The notes: a model not told the origin generated them from the sequence alone. A stretch of DNA of 64,000 nt from Oreohelix idahoensis (GCA_024509875.1 JAMPIV010019087.1:124001-188000), one strand, 5' to 3'. Numbered from the stretch's first letter, positions 19,395 to 33,039 are shown. Translations and numbers: made by a program.

Positions 19395-20610
19395 GTTTGC
19401 CCAAAGCATTATTTGTGCTTCAAGCAAGGTTTATATGAACGGTGATTTGGTTTTAGTCAAGTAAAAGAGTGTAGAAAAATGGTTTAGGAAATATGAATGG
19501 ATTTGGATACAGACTATTTGTCTTAGTTGAAGGGAGATAAAATGAGTGAAGGGATGCTTTGAGAAAAGGGAGGAAACTCCGCATATTATGGTTGGTGGAT
19601 TAAGGTCTTGAATTAGGGTTAAGCAGATTTAGTGGGTTCTCAATTGTGGTTGAGAAAATTAGCATGTAACGAAGTTGTAGTAAGCTTTAAAGAAGAGAAT
19701 TTAGAGTTCAGTTAAAACGTCAAAGGGAGATAACGTAGAATTAAGTCCCTTGCAGGTGTTAGTGAGTTGAGGAAAAAAATACACACGGGAATAGAGTGAG
19801 AGAAGTTTTAAAATAACAGACGATAGTTCACTGAATTCGCTTACGTTGTAAAAGCGTGAGCATATTTTTTTCCAGTGAGTGGAAATAGGGCCGACCAATC
19901 GTTCTAGCTGGTAAACAGGGACAGATCAGCTGAACATTGACTAGAAGTCAAGAGCAGAACGGTTTACGGCTCGCAAGTGTGCGGTCGTGTATTTCTGAAG
20001 ATGAAGAAACCAGAATGTTGTGCGGTTGCCACAAGTTTGATAAGATCTGTAGAAGTTATCACAGATAGATTAGAAGTGACAAAGTAAACTCATAAGGCAT
20101 ATAGATAAAATAGAAGATGCTAGTCTTAGGAAATTCGGAGGATGTGATTAAGATTAGTCAGAACAGTATGAGTAAACTAAGAAGTTTCATAGACAGAGAA
20201 AAATGCTACTTAAGAGAATTTGTTTTATAATGTCACTAGTGAGTGAATTCACAGGAGAGATTCAGGGAATCACCTGTAAGTATTGACCTTTTATGAATTA
20301 TTATGCATTTTGATGAACATTTTCCTGATTCGCAGCAGAGAAATCACAAGACGATATGTTAGAAAAATGAGTAAATGAAATGGTACTGGGCAAGAAGTTT
20401 AAAGAAGAGAAGCAATGGAATGCCCAGGATGTACCAGAGGAATAGAAATACGAATTACTTTGCATAAAGTTGATCATAAGTTTTGAGGCAGATTGGGAAA
20501 AATTAAATAGAGCTTGAGGATGCTAAAAAAGTACTTTGAGATGAGATAAGCACAAAGGGGATTAAATGCCTGCATATTTTTGAGATACAGAATGTATACT
20601 TGAGGTAACT
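19395..20610. repeat. Old diverged repeat, right arm (inverted)
   Basis: There is no coding signature. The reverse complement of 19400-20100 weakly matches 15700-16690 in collinear blocks. The two arms enclose the SINE-3 cluster. Confidence 0.38.
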
Positions 20611-20615
20611 ATGAT

Positions 20616-22921
20616 TGTAGTGGTTTTTGATGGTACTGTATGGTTGTTGTGTTACCTAGTGTAATGTATGAGGTCAGCTGTGAAGGCTCCTGAGATAAAT
20701 GTAGATGTGAATTACAGAAGGCCCTTCTTACTACCACTTACGACCTCAAACATCTCTCTTTTACTATTATGAATGTAGCTACGTTAAAAAGTCTAGGGTA
20801 CTGAAATGTAATGTGTTGTAGTAGAATATACAAACACACACAGATAATTAATAAGTCTAATACTATTACTAAACTTCTATAACACACTGAACTAACTCAG
20901 GCTGTTTTAGTTTAAATATTAAAATTTTCTTTAAATTTATTTGTTCTGAACCAATGTTTTATTTTGGTCAGAACATATGCAATGTTATGGAGTTTTAAAT
21001 GGAATGCATAAAGATATGGCATAATAAAATGGAATGTGTGTACATAAGTATTTTATAAGACTGGTTAATATTAATTATATTTATAAAGTCTATGGGAGAA
21101 CTATTACTGGATGTGCAGTTGGGGTGGTGTCATCACACCCACTCTGTGACTAGAACAAGCTTTGTCCATTGTCTTATAAACTGTAATAATGTATCTTTCC
21201 CAAAATTCAGTATATTTATGATGGGGAAATATTATAAATCTTTAGGAGTATGGTGAATCCTCAGCAGGCCACTAATCACTCATCTTGTCTGCGAAGATCT
21301 GATGCTGGATTCAGGTGGCCCACTCCTCTCGGTAGCTAGAATACAATGGTAGACTGCACCGACACACTGTTTGGCTGCACACACATCTGCTTGTGTAACC
21401 TTGATTACTTATGTGGCACTACATTAGTGCCACAACAGAAACTCACAATTCTGAAACAAAATTTGTGCGCTGTGTCAGTAATCTATTTACTGCACCACTC
21501 TTACACACAGCACAACACATCAACATTACACAGAATGGGTCAGATCTCTCTGACCACACAGCACATCTTACCCAGTTGTTTTCATATAGTACTAGTTCCC
21601 CAAGACTGCATTGCATCTGAGATATGTTCAATAGTTTCCTTTTATTCAATAAGATAGGTGATATGTTCCCACTGATCTCAATAATAGATCCGCCTTCCAT
21701 AGTCTTAGTTAGGCGTCCATATATTTTGTTTGTCTCTAGACCCTGAACTTGGGCTGGGGACCTAGAGCGAACACTTACTTGTCGTAATCATTTTATATGA
21801 TATGGCAGTATCAATCACTCGAAATATTAAAATGTACAAAATAAATACTTTCATTCTTACCAGAATTCAGAATTGAGAACACAGTTAATTCCTAGCAAAA
21901 CTCAGCTGAGCTGCTGGCTATATGATGGCGTCCCACTAAATGTATGTAATATCTTCTGGGAAAAACACCACAGGCAATAAACTACTGTGTCCCTGGACAG
22001 AATTGTATCAAATGGCAAAATTGCGCATCTCTGTCCCGCTAATATGATTACATTTGTCCAATCACAGTCTTCCCCCCTAACTTTTTCAAATCTGCAACCA
22101 AAAGTCAAATTTCAGTCAGATCTCAGTCAAGTATGCATTATTGTATGTTGGTTCGTCTGTCTCTACTTGTTTTTTCATAAAAACACAAATCTGCCTCCTA
22201 AGTTATTTTTAGCCACAATTCTCCACCTTCCCCCTCTCTTTCATTACAGCTGGATTTTTGCATTTGCGTGTCTCAAGGACGAAAATTTGAAACTTTAGTG
22301 AAAGAATAAATAATACAGTCGCTAGTCTGATATGAACAATACAGTCTTTTGTCAATATCTTCCTTGTTATCTATCCGTCTGTATAATTTAAAGTATATTA
22401 GTTCTCTGCTTAAGATGGGCTATCAAACTAGCTAGGTTTTATATTCATAACTCTATTATTAAAGAAAAACATATTTTTTCTCAAGTTTAGTTTTTTTGAA
22501 ATTTGTTCGAGAACCTTCTCTAAGGCGTTTGCCGCTGAATTCAAATAAAACGACCAAGTATCGAAAAACGTCCAAGAAATGACTGTTTCGAATAAGAGCT
22601 AAGGTCCTTTTTGTCCATTTCCTTACATTGTGTCAACTAGTGACGTGAATTTTTTTCCTTTTACCACCAATTGCGTCTTTTTGCCGTTCTAGATTTAAAC
22701 ACGTGTTCAGTCATATTTTTCCTTTTTTGATCTCCGTTTCCCTCCCGTCTACAAAGAGTAAACCGTTTCGTCTGCACGTCTAACTAGTTATTTTAAATGG
22801 CGGTAGGAAATGCGGGCATGGGCGAGCATGTCTCCTAGTATCTTGTGCATTATTTTTATCCCTACATTTTATCTTTATAATTGGAGATATTTTAACGTTG
22901 TATCACGGTAAATTCATCACA
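20616..22921 (-). mobile_element. Solo LTR of the Gmr1-like family
   Basis: This 2306-bp sequence aligns end to end with the LTR at 1307-3654, starting TGTAGTGGTTTTTGATGG and ending AAATTCATCACA. It has no internal region. The flanking 5-mers are ATGAT (20611-20615) and AAGAT (22922-22926), one mismatch from a target duplication. It is more diverged from the 1307 copy than the 8304 copy is, so it is older. Confidence 0.88.
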
Positions 22922-23924
22922 AAGATGGTACAAAAAATAAACCTGCATCTTTGAAATTATACATTTGTGGCAGATTTTTGTAAGGGAGGGAAGGATTGGG
23001 GAGCTTGCTTCATCAAATCACTAAATAATCACTGTGACATCACGGCTACACCAAGAATTACGAACGAGCTCATAAGAAGGGAAAGCTTCATCCAAGAAAA
23101 TGAAGACCGAAACACTACTAAAATTAAAATGGGAGGAGAAGGAAAACAACACAACTACTATCACTTGCTACCTAGTAAAGATTAAGGCGAGGTAGCGCGG
23201 TCACACTTTTACTAATTGGTGCCTTTGGACCAGTTCACGGATCACCACCACACCCACGGTCACAATACATAAAAAGACTTCCCAAAAAACGCCCAACACA
23301 TTGTATTAAAAATACCCCATACAATTTTTAAAAAAAACTCATGTCTTTGTATAAACGTGTATAAATATACTTCTTAGCGCACTTTATTCTTTAAAAAAAA
23401 CTCAGGTGGTTAGCATTCTCAAAAATAAATATTCATCAAATAATATTGTCTATTATTTAACAGCTTTGCATGGCTGGGCAGGGCAGATGCCACGTTCTAA
23501 CGAAACACAGGAAAAGAAGGAAAAGCCGGTGAAAGATTATTTTCAGCTAAATAAAGTGCGTTTAATTTTTTATTTCTATCAATCTCAATACGCGGATGCA
23601 CAAAGACTGGATAGCGGTTGCTCAAGAACCCCGAGAAAGACAAATTAGGAACGTTTGACCTTAACGCCTTACACCGTGAAACATTCAAACTAGCTCCATT
23701 AAAAAATTAAAACTGACTCCATAAAAATAAAGCGTGTCTGCTACTTTCAAGCATGGACAAACATGTGATGTGAAAGTCTGGGCTTTGTATATCCGTGAGT
23801 GCAATTACAACTCAAGTTACCCTGCTCACAATTAATTGGACGGCTATCATTTGTAAAACAGAACACAATGGCAACAACGGAATGAAAGTCTTGTTATATC
23901 GTGTACTATTTGTCCTTGCTACCC
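22922..23924. other. No recognisable feature
   Basis: A+T-rich, with several short open frames that show no family motif. Confidence 0.45.
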
Positions 23925-24519
23925 TCATGACCAGCCTTTCAGGTGAGACATACTGTAGATGTATAAAAGCTCCCTACAGTCCACACTGTTAACTGAAAAT
24001 CCACAAGGATACGTACTTATCAAAGTATGGTTCCTTATATCGATGTGACCTTCGTAAGCATTACATATGTCATAATCATAAATCCGTTTAACAATTTTCA
24101 GCGCATCACGTGGTATCGGCACAGTGAGACCTTCGAATTTGCCAGTAGTTAATGGAAACACGTATTTGGTTGGGTATATATAAGTCTTGCGTATGTAGTA
24201 TGTTAATGACCATACATAGTTCTCGTCCATCTGGTAAAAAGGATATATTTATTAACGGTTTTACTCCAACCCGGTGTGGCAATGAAACTTCACAGGTGAA
24301 GGGTGATCTTCGTTACAATGGCCAGATTATGTGAACGCCTTTGTTGACGCTGAAATTCCTCAGTGTTTGTTTGACGAGCTCCCACTGTGCATAGCTGACA
24401 GATACGTCTAGATCATCATCCCAAGGAATGAAGCCGCCATGTCGAACCTGCCCCAGTAAAGAGCCAGAGAGAAGCGACCAGAATGAATGGAGGAATTCAA
24501 AGACGTCAGGAAAGAATTT
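23925..24519 (-). pseudogene. LicD/fukutin-type phosphotransferase domain, broken exon
   Basis: LicD-family proteins transfer phospho-sugar or phosphocholine groups to glycans. The minus strand encodes [20 protein letters not shown] with the family's WDDDxD signature (24406-24423). After a gap come INISF, DENYVWSLTYY, KYVFPLTTGKFEGLTVPIPR and YDYDICNAYEGHI. This fits the VFPL...F.G..V.VP..P end of the LicD domain. A splice acceptor-like TCATATTCTAG precedes the frame at 24519. Two lesions are visible: an in-frame TAA at 24313-24315 and a one-base shift in a T run near 24240, after which the 23925-24230 ORF carries on. A sequencing error in the T run is possible, but the TAA is a second hit. 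Short introns are another explanation. Confidence 0.7.
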
Positions 24520-24879
24520 CTAGAATATGACATTACAAAGGACATTTGGCTTCAAATCTTAGGGAAGCTGAAATGATTGAATACATTTCGAAAATTCAGC
24601 TTCAATGGCATAATGACCTAGGCGATCATCGCTTCTACAACTTAGTATGAATCTTATACTGTTTAAAAATTGTGATTGTTAAAGAGCATCCACCAAGCAT
24701 CTACATCACCTCTTTGAAAACTGGGGTGATCTCGCAGTTCTTAAGCAGGCATAAGCCGCCCCAGCTGATCCCGGTGCAAAATCCGTCTGGCTATGGGACT
24801 TCTGAGACTACTGTATCAAAGTTTATTCAAGTTTTCGGCAGAATGGTATTTCCCGCCAATCATATTTTTCCAAAGCTGG

Positions 24880-25315
24880 GTAGTAATGTTCACATTTCGT
24901 GATAGTATAATGAAAACCAAGCATTCACAGTCAGCAGGGTGCAGAATAGTAATGTACGCAAGCTTCACATTGAGCGCCCTTCCTGCAGAAATTCGTCTGT
25001 AGACCAAGCATTACATTTATCGTGCAGAAGGTCTTACCAAGCATTCACTATTTTCGTAAAGTCTGTACCAGAAGCATGGCATCATTTTCGTTAAGCATGT
25101 GCCCAAAGTCTGAACCAAGCATTCACATTTTCGTGCAGAAAGTCTGAACCAAGCATTCACATTTTCGTGCAGAAAGTCTGTACCAAGCATTCACATTTTC
25201 GTGCAGAAAGTCTGTACCAAGCATTCACATTTTCGTACAGAAAGTCTGTACCAAGCATTCACATTTTCGTGCAGAAAGTCTGTACCAAGCATTCACATTT
25301 TCGTGCAAGGTAGCT
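24880..25315 (+). repeat. 34-bp tandem repeat
   Basis: Six near-perfect copies of a 34-bp unit (CAGAAAGTCTGTACCAAGCA plus TTCACATTTTCGTG) run from about 25107 to 25312, with ACCAAGC at 25114, 25148, 25182, 25216, 25250 and 25284. Degenerate units extend left to about 24880. Confidence 0.92.
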
Positions 25316-25539
25316 GAACCATGTGGCCTATTCACGTTCCCCCGTGAGAATTTGTACCACCATTGTAATACATGCACAACTGGACAAAGTTGTTAAGACG
25401 TCCATACTCAAGATGAAACGTCTGTACACGGGTCGGTTTCGTTAAGGACTTGGTAATGGCAAGCAGTTACTTCAGTTGGCTATCAATGCACATCTGTGGT
25501 CCAAGTACAGTGCCTTTTTTCCCTAATCCACCAACACAT

Positions 25540-26790
25540 TACCTACAGCAGATCAGAAAGACCCAGGCAAAGGACAAATCATTAAAACCTTGCTTTGGCA
25601 AATTGCCAGTCATACTCACCCTAGAAAAGGACAATTTTATTTAAAGGAGGGACTGCTCTACAGGAAAGCTAGAGCAGGACCCAATGGATATGGACAGTTA
25701 GTTCTGCCCTGGAGTTATATGGAACAAGTGATGGCGCAAGCACATGTTGTACCAGACGGGGGACATCAGAGGAGTGGAACCAACCGTCAAAGGACATCTG
25801 TGACATATTTCGGGCCAGGCGTAGCTGACGACATTGAAAAATTTGTTGAGGCCTGTGACCAGTGCTGCAAGGTAAATTCCACATGTTGGAAAACTAATAA
25901 ACAGATGCCAGCCAAGCATTATAAAAAACATGGGCCTAAAAATCAAAAGGAAAACGAACATAATAAGGTAGACACAGAGGATAGGTATGCACCTTCCCAC
26001 AAACAGTCTTCCCCAAAAATATTTAGATTGGCAACTCTGCGTATGGCACCCAGAGAAAACATAAACAAAGACCAGTCATCCTCGGCTCAATTTTAAGCAG
26101 CATGCAGGAAACTGGCAAAGATTAGCATTGAAGATAATCCACCAAATTTGAAACCAACACAAAATGTTAACATAAGAAAAGTGGGGAGTGGACGATTGAG
26201 GAATTGGGAAAATGCTCAAATCGCTTCACAATATGGCTATTAACTTAGCATCATGAGGGCACCGATGACAGTGGTAGTTAACTGGCCCCACCCAGTTCAA
26301 TTGGAAGTATTGTACGGACATGGGATGTAGATCACCCACATAGTATAGCAATGCTAAAAGGGCGAATTGATTTCTGATGCAGAAATTCATTTCCCCACAT
26401 TATTTATTATTTCACCAAATTGTCGTTAGGCGGAGAATACAGTTGGTGAATATGGCCTCCATTTGAGTGGCACCTTATGGAATCATATATGAATATTATT
26501 AAAGGGTGTTTCCAAATTCAAGTCAAGCCAGAACGCAGACCACTAGATGGCTGTGTGTACATCGGAGAGGAGCACATTGAATTCAAATGTTGCTTTTTGG
26601 ATTGGAAATTGCTCCGAGTGTTTTATCCAGGCTGATAAAGGAATTATTGGATCCCCTACATAACTCTGCCATCATCATATTTATAGATTCATTCCTCATA
26701 ACTACTGCAATCTTGAGGAAATTTTAAGAACCTCTGGACATGTCAATGAACAGATTCAGAGAAGAGAATGTGGTGAGATCAGTGATACCC
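25540..26790 (+). pseudogene. Second Gmr1-like relic (integrase zinc finger and RT pieces)
   Basis: The first part reads TQAKDKSLKPCFGKLP, then GQLVLPWSYMEQVMAQAHV and IEKFVEACDQC, matching the zinc-finger part of 5742-7403. Here the HHCC ligands are intact, including CDQC. It is followed by a segment with PSHKQSSPKIFRLATLR, similar to PPFHTQSS...WINMATMRR in the first element, and again no integrase core. After about 400 bp of eroded DNA, RT blocks appear at 26500-26790: FQIQVKPERRP, LFGLEIAPSVLSRLIKELLD, and FIDSF where FIDD or FMDD is expected. Stops, deletions and the lost catalytic Asp show it is dead. Confidence 0.8.
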
Positions 26791-26929
26791 TTGATCAAAC
26801 GTACATTAATAATTAATTAAATAATTAAAAAGTAGTAAAAACTATTACAACGCCCATGTTTATTGCGCATCATTGTCACCCACGCCTGGAATTGAAAAGT
26901 ATTAATATGAAGGAAATGATAGCTTATAT

Positions 26930-27130
26930 AACTGTCGCTCCGTTTGCGCAGTAGGGACTAAACATGAGACAGTTTGTGGGCGGCCAATACTGGTTTCGTC
27001 TAATAGAAGTGAGAGAGGCAATAAACAACTGCATTCTGGGATGCTCAAGGTCACTACCGTATGGTAGGGTACCCGGTCGCTTAGTAACCAAGGTTTGAAA
27101 TTTGTGCGCTATTGCGTGAGAAATCCTTAC
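26930..27130. promoter_or_regulatory. Promoter-like motif cluster (GC box, CCAAT, ZNF143-like, X-box-like)
   Basis: Within about 145 bp there is TGCGCAGT (near 26945), GGGCGG (26978-26983) joined to CCAAT (26984-26988), GCATTCTGGGA (27031-27041, reverse of the ZNF143 core TCCCAGAATGC), and GTCGCTTAGTAAC (27076-27088), which fits the RFX X-box pattern. The stretch is richer in CpG than its neighbours. No coding exon was recognised on either side. It may be a host promoter or the U3 of an eroded LTR belonging to the relic just upstream. Confidence 0.4.
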
Positions 27131-28880
27131 TGCTTGTTACCCGCCACCTCGTTTAGGCTAGACACACAATTAACTACGATTCAAATATACATTATGGAAA
27201 GGGCAGAAAAGGAGTAAACCGATATTAAAAGTGAAACTTATTGTGACTTTCAAAATAAACTAAAAAGAATGGTTACAAGGATAACATTGATAATATTACC
27301 TATAAAATCTTCCATGGTCATTAAAAATAACTTAGAGCAATCTTAGAAGAATATATTTTAGTAAAATTTGTGGTTTAGCAAAAGAAAACCCAAAAAGACA
27401 AAAATGTTAACGACACTAAAGACTGACATAAAACTTATATAGACAGATAGAGCTTAGTCTTCTGGTCAATAATATGTTTTAATATAAAAAAATCGCACGA
27501 GTAATAACTAAGATATTGTAGAAATACTATATATTCCTGGACAGCGTGACAAACAGACTATCGTTCTTGCTCATTTATTGGTAACATTGTTGGGACGCAA
27601 TTTTGAAAAAAGGCATTGGCGTGATTCAAATTTGATTGGTTAACGCCAGGAGAAAGGGAGAGGTAGAAAATGTTTGCCCAAAACTAAACATATTTTTGCA
27701 GTGTAATAGCATAGGCAGACTGACCAACAGACTATGTAACACATAGTATGTTTGGGGTTTTGTTTTTCTAAACTAAATTCCAAATTTGGTAGTCGCCTGA
27801 TTTCACTGGCCAGTCCAAATTGATATTAGCAAAAGCTTACAAGGCTCTTGGCCATTTGAAAGAAATTCTTTGCCAAGGGACGATGAGAACAGAAGCGTTG
27901 ATTTTAAATAAATAAATAAAATTCTAACAGTCTGGACAGCGGCAGAAAAAAACTTGTGCCATATCTGCCAGCCATCGTTGCGTGTGTGTTTATATTTCAA
28001 TGAATTGTGGTAAGGAGAGTGATTTATTATTATGTATTAATAAAACAGCAAAAGCTAGATACTGCTATTGGGAAAAGTGAAGGACATGCCGGGAGCAAAA
28101 ATTATTGAGTCCTCAAATTGAATTGTGTTTGAATGTTGTTATGACTATTATTATCATTATTAGATCAGACATATTAGCAAGCCTCTGTGTTCCATGAACA
28201 CTGATCAACATGCCTAGAGCGTTTATACTTTGAAAAAAAAAGAACAATCATAAAGAAGGAGATATACATATATACTCCAATTAAATTGTGTTGAAGACAA
28301 CTAAGTAAAATGACAGTGGCGTATCCGCCATATGGACCTGAGGTGTGGTCACAGTAGGATGTGAAGTCATAAGAATTAGGGGCGTGATGACAACAACAGC
28401 TCCTCAAATACTTGACTCACACTACTATATATTTTATTGAAAAGTCTGTGAATACACCTATAGGAACACTATAGTTTATCGTTATAGGACAAAGAGTCCC
28501 TTTGGTTTATTAACATTTGTAAGATATATTTTCCTCAGTTTCAAAAGACCTGTTTAAAAGAGATTGCAGGACAGGCAGATTAAAATTGTACCAAAAAAAA
28601 AGAATTAATGTTCAAAAATTTAACCACAGACTTATTCCTTTAATTGTAGTGAGTTATAGTGTGTTGTTTTGATGTACCATCATTTTCATTTCACCCCTAG
28701 ACACTAGTCACATCAAACACCAGACGCTAGAAATAAAATATAGCCCGTGTGAGATTTAGGGAGGTAGGGTAAGGTTCCCTGAGAATTCATCACCATCATC
28801 ATCAACTATTAGACTCAGGGTCTTACATAGCTTGACCTCACACGGTTGACACATATACTGCAATCTTGCTTTTCGTTATA
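27131..28880. other. Mostly unrecognised; weak LTR similarity at 27930-28080
   Basis: No coding signature is seen. 27930-28080 resembles 60215-60400, sharing GAATTGTGGTAAG, a TGTGCCA...CCAG block and CAAARCYTAGATAYTGCT in order. The latter region lies in a diverged Gmr1-family LTR, so this may be LTR debris of the relic at 25540-26790. Confidence 0.35.
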
Positions 28881-28915
28881 ACATCTTAACCTCCCCAGCA
28901 AATTAAACTTGCTAC

Positions 28916-29010
28916 ACTGATCATCAGAAGTTAGGTCATGATTCCCAAGTGTCAGCCTCCTGTTGTCTAGTGCAGAGAACTGAACCCACTCCACCTTGGT
29001 TGCAGCTTTC
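28916..29010 (-). mobile_element. REP-B SINE-like fragment, copy 1
   Basis: The reverse complement holds GGGTTCAGTTCTCTGCACTA and CAACAGGAGGCTGACACTTG, then GTCATGACC-like and TGATGATCAG blocks. Copies lie at 40059-40186 (-) and 53306-53480 (+). This copy lacks the GGCCCGCCCCC middle part. The GGTTCAGTTCTC part resembles a tRNA B box. Confidence 0.65.
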
Positions 29011-29111
29011 AAATTTACTCCCATTTTCTGCCAGCTGGAGGCAATTGTGAAAGTAACCTGTATGTTGTAAACAAATTACTGTCTCCAGTTCCATAGCCCG
29101 TTGCGGTTGTT

Positions 29112-29402
29112 TCACAGCCAGCACGATGCCTTTTCCGTAGTTTCGCTGAGCCTCTTAAGTGGCCTTGTTCTTGACTGTCCCCTCAACCCCAACAGTTTCA
29201 GTAGATCATACACTGAGGCAGCCGCGAGACCTCTTGCACCCACCTCAACAGCAATGACCGTTGCAGTGAACCCATCGCGTCTCAAGTCCGCGGCCATATT
29301 ATACTTCGCCATTTTGAACGAGTGTTGCTCGTCCAATCTAGATTCAAATGGCACGGTCAAGTCAATCATTATAATCTGGTGCGATGATGAGGAATGCAGC
29401 AA
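29112..29402 (-). pseudogene. C-terminal fragment of an RT-type retroelement protein (tentative)
   Basis: The 96-residue frame contains MIDLTVPFE, FKMAKYNMAADLRRDGF, VIAVEVGARG and LKRLSETTEKAS. A pattern of LTVP, KxxKY and VEVGxRG is familiar from the ends of reverse-transcriptase polyproteins in invertebrates, perhaps a nuclease-like fold. That assignment is from memory of the pattern and is not proved here. Nothing upstream encodes RT. A WNNRNGL stretch follows in another frame. Confidence 0.4.
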
Positions 29403-29409
29403 TTATAAT

Positions 29410-29739
29410 ATTCAACACACTTGCAGCAATGAGATCTATGAACCCGCATCACGCTACAGCTTTCAGCAACAATGTAAAGTATATTCCACAGAAGCATCAA
29501 ATACTGTATATCAAAATCTTAGGATCTAAATCTTAGAAACATTAACCTCAAAAGACAAATATTAAAAGAAAGGAGCAGGTGCCAGTATCAGTCTTAGACA
29601 GCACTGCAATATATACATTATTAATGTGAATAACGTCATGATGCATTCATGAGGACTTTTAAAATTCAGAAATATTAATGAAGTCAAGCATTGGTGCAGT
29701 CGGCGAGTTCTTTTCAGCATAGCTAGAAGGCACAAAATA
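29410..29739. other. No recognisable feature
   Basis: A+T-rich sequence between two transposon fragments, without a domain motif. Confidence 0.4.
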
Positions 29740-30440
29740 GCCATAATTTTTGGGCAGCCAAAAGTGGAAGGACACGGGGTCGAAGAATTTCATTGACGTA
29801 TCGTTGCGCATTCAAGCCTCCTTCAATGTGCACCAGTTGACTCCTTCCGTTGTAACTGATCATTCCCCACACCACTGCACCTCCACCACCGTGCGGCGGA
29901 GCTTCATCAACGCAATTTTGGGCAAAACGTTCATTTCGCCTACGGTAGACCCTACGCCGTCTATCATGACGCTGCAACAAAAAGAAAGATTCGTCATTAA
30001 ACCAGACACGTCGCAATTGATTGTCAGCTGCCCAGGGACGATGCTGGTTGCCCAAAGAAGTCGATTTTGGCGATGGCGGCGCGTAAGGACAGGACCTCGG
30101 TGAGGTCGTTGTGCCCAAAGTCCAGCGTCATGCAGTCTATTCCGGCAGTTTGATCAGACACATGCCGTCCTGCAGACAATGACTGAGCAGTTGAGGAAGC
30201 TGTTGTAAACCTGTCTCTGAGGTGACGAAGCCGAATAAAGCGATCCTCCGCTGCTGTTGTCACTCTGGGTCGTCCACTACGATGCCGGTCTTCAACTGAG
30301 CCAGTGGCTTGGAACCGGTGCCAAAGTCGACAGATGGTACACTGATGCACGTTTAGATGCCTGGCAACCTGACTTTGACTTTCGCCTGCATGCAGTCGGC
30401 CAATAGCAATGTTCCTTAAATTTATCGATAGAGACGCCAT
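29740..30440 (-). pseudogene. Tc1-like transposase, truncated and frameshifted
   Basis: Transposases of this group cut and paste DNA at TA sites. The N-terminal frame (30024-30440) has a helix-turn-helix region, IAIGRLHAGESQSQVARHLN and ICRLWHRFQATG, then DRHRSGRPRVTT, the typical GRPR hook. The second frame (29723-30118) gives RRVWFNDESFF with the first catalytic Asp, GGGGAVVWGMISYNGRS and RYVNEILRPRVLPLL. A frameshift near 30050-30100 separates the frames. The protein stops before the QDNARPH block, so the second Asp and final Glu or Asp are missing. I could not define terminal inverted repeats. Confidence 0.82.
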
Positions 30441-30444
30441 AAAT

Positions 30445-31346
30445 GTCTGTTTGAAAATGAACTTAATTTTTTTTTTTGTAGCGTTATCCTTTTATAGGGT
30501 TTCAGTTGCGTAGTCAGTGAATAGTGTTCACCCCAAATTTTGTTGCTTTCACGTGCGTGCAACATGAGCTGTGGTAAAAAATTGCGCCATAAACACTATT
30601 GACCACTGCGTTGTAACGATTACAAAAACGAACGCAATTCAGGTCAACACGTGCATTTGACACTGTAAAGAACATTTGAGGCTGGTTTTTATATACCCTA
30701 GCACCAAATTTTACTTACAAACTCATAAAAACGAGCCCTCGGAAAGCTATGCGTTTCTTTTTTTTTTTTTTTTGAACAGTATAGTATTGGTACCAAGGAA
30801 TAACCACGCGGTGGGAAATAAATCCCGAAGGGTAATTTTTTTAGTAATTAAACAGGATATGTCCTGAAATGATGTTAATAGAATGGAATGCATATCCAAT
30901 CTTATAATATGAATGTAATAATATTTATGTGTGTGTGTTTATATATATATATATATAAGCTGTATTCCCATGACTAACAGTATCACTACCTCATGATAGT
31001 GTTGTCAAAATGAGAATTCTGAGTATAATAGCAAAGTCGGCCATCGAAAGTAATCGTTGACGTTGGTAAAGCTAAATTATACAGAAGGCTTGGTTTGCTC
31101 TATTCAGTTCTATATACAGAAATCCACGACCGAATCCAATCTCACAACGCATGTAAGGACGGAACTCACAAGCAGACTTTATAGAAGAAGCGCTGCTCTG
31201 TGAAGCGATTTCAAAAGAGACTGTCACGATCATAAATGCGTGGACATCGCACTGCCTTAAATCTGGGAAGTCACCAGAAATAAGAAAGATCCACCTACTT
31301 GACCGACATTCCCATCTAAGTAATTGAGTTAAGTTATTCAAATAGT
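30445..31346. other. No recognisable feature
   Basis: Contains homopolymer T runs (about 30470 and 30757-30772) and a short (TA)n at about 30937-30956. No coding motif. Confidence 0.45.
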
Positions 31347-32619
<1,273 letters not shown>

Positions 32620-32625
32620 TATATA

Positions 32626-32663
<38 letters not shown>

Positions 32664-32664
32664 T

Positions 32665-32748
<84 letters not shown>
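32620..32748. repeat. (TA)n microsatellite, right half
   Basis: TA dinucleotides with a few interruptions (GTATAT, GGTAGA). Together with 31549-31630 it looks like one TA tract split by the mariner insertion. Confidence 0.93.
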
Positions 32749-32753
<5 letters not shown>

Positions 32754-32985
32754 TAAAGTAAAGGATCTCGTTACACGCCCATTGAGGCATATTGGGAATA
32801 TGGTGTTAGGCCCATATTATCTTGACCGTCGGCACACTAGGGGTGATGTGGTCAGCATCACGCTGGCCGCCTTAACCTTCCCAGAGTTGCTCTGGTACCC
32901 ATTTGGGGCTGGGTCGACCCAGGAGCCGTTTGCGGTCTAAAAAATCCCACCTCATCTGGGGATTGAACCATGGACCACCAAGGTA
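32749..32985 (-). mobile_element. SINE-4 copy, 5' truncated
   Basis: The reverse complement carries the B box GGTTCAATCCCC, then AGATGAGGTGGGA and GGGTCGACCCAGCCCC, and ends with a CTTTA-rich tail. It matches 55881-56159 but lacks most of the A box region. The tail abuts the TA tract. Confidence 0.88.
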
Positions 32986-33039
32986 AATATATCATTTGGC
33001 GGACATAATATAAATAACTTGAGATACGCTGGTGATACA

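Noticed and set aside
24880..25315. CRISPR-like array (regular repeats)
   Set aside because: The 34-bp units are contiguous with no variable spacers, and the setting is an animal genome. It is a tandem repeat.
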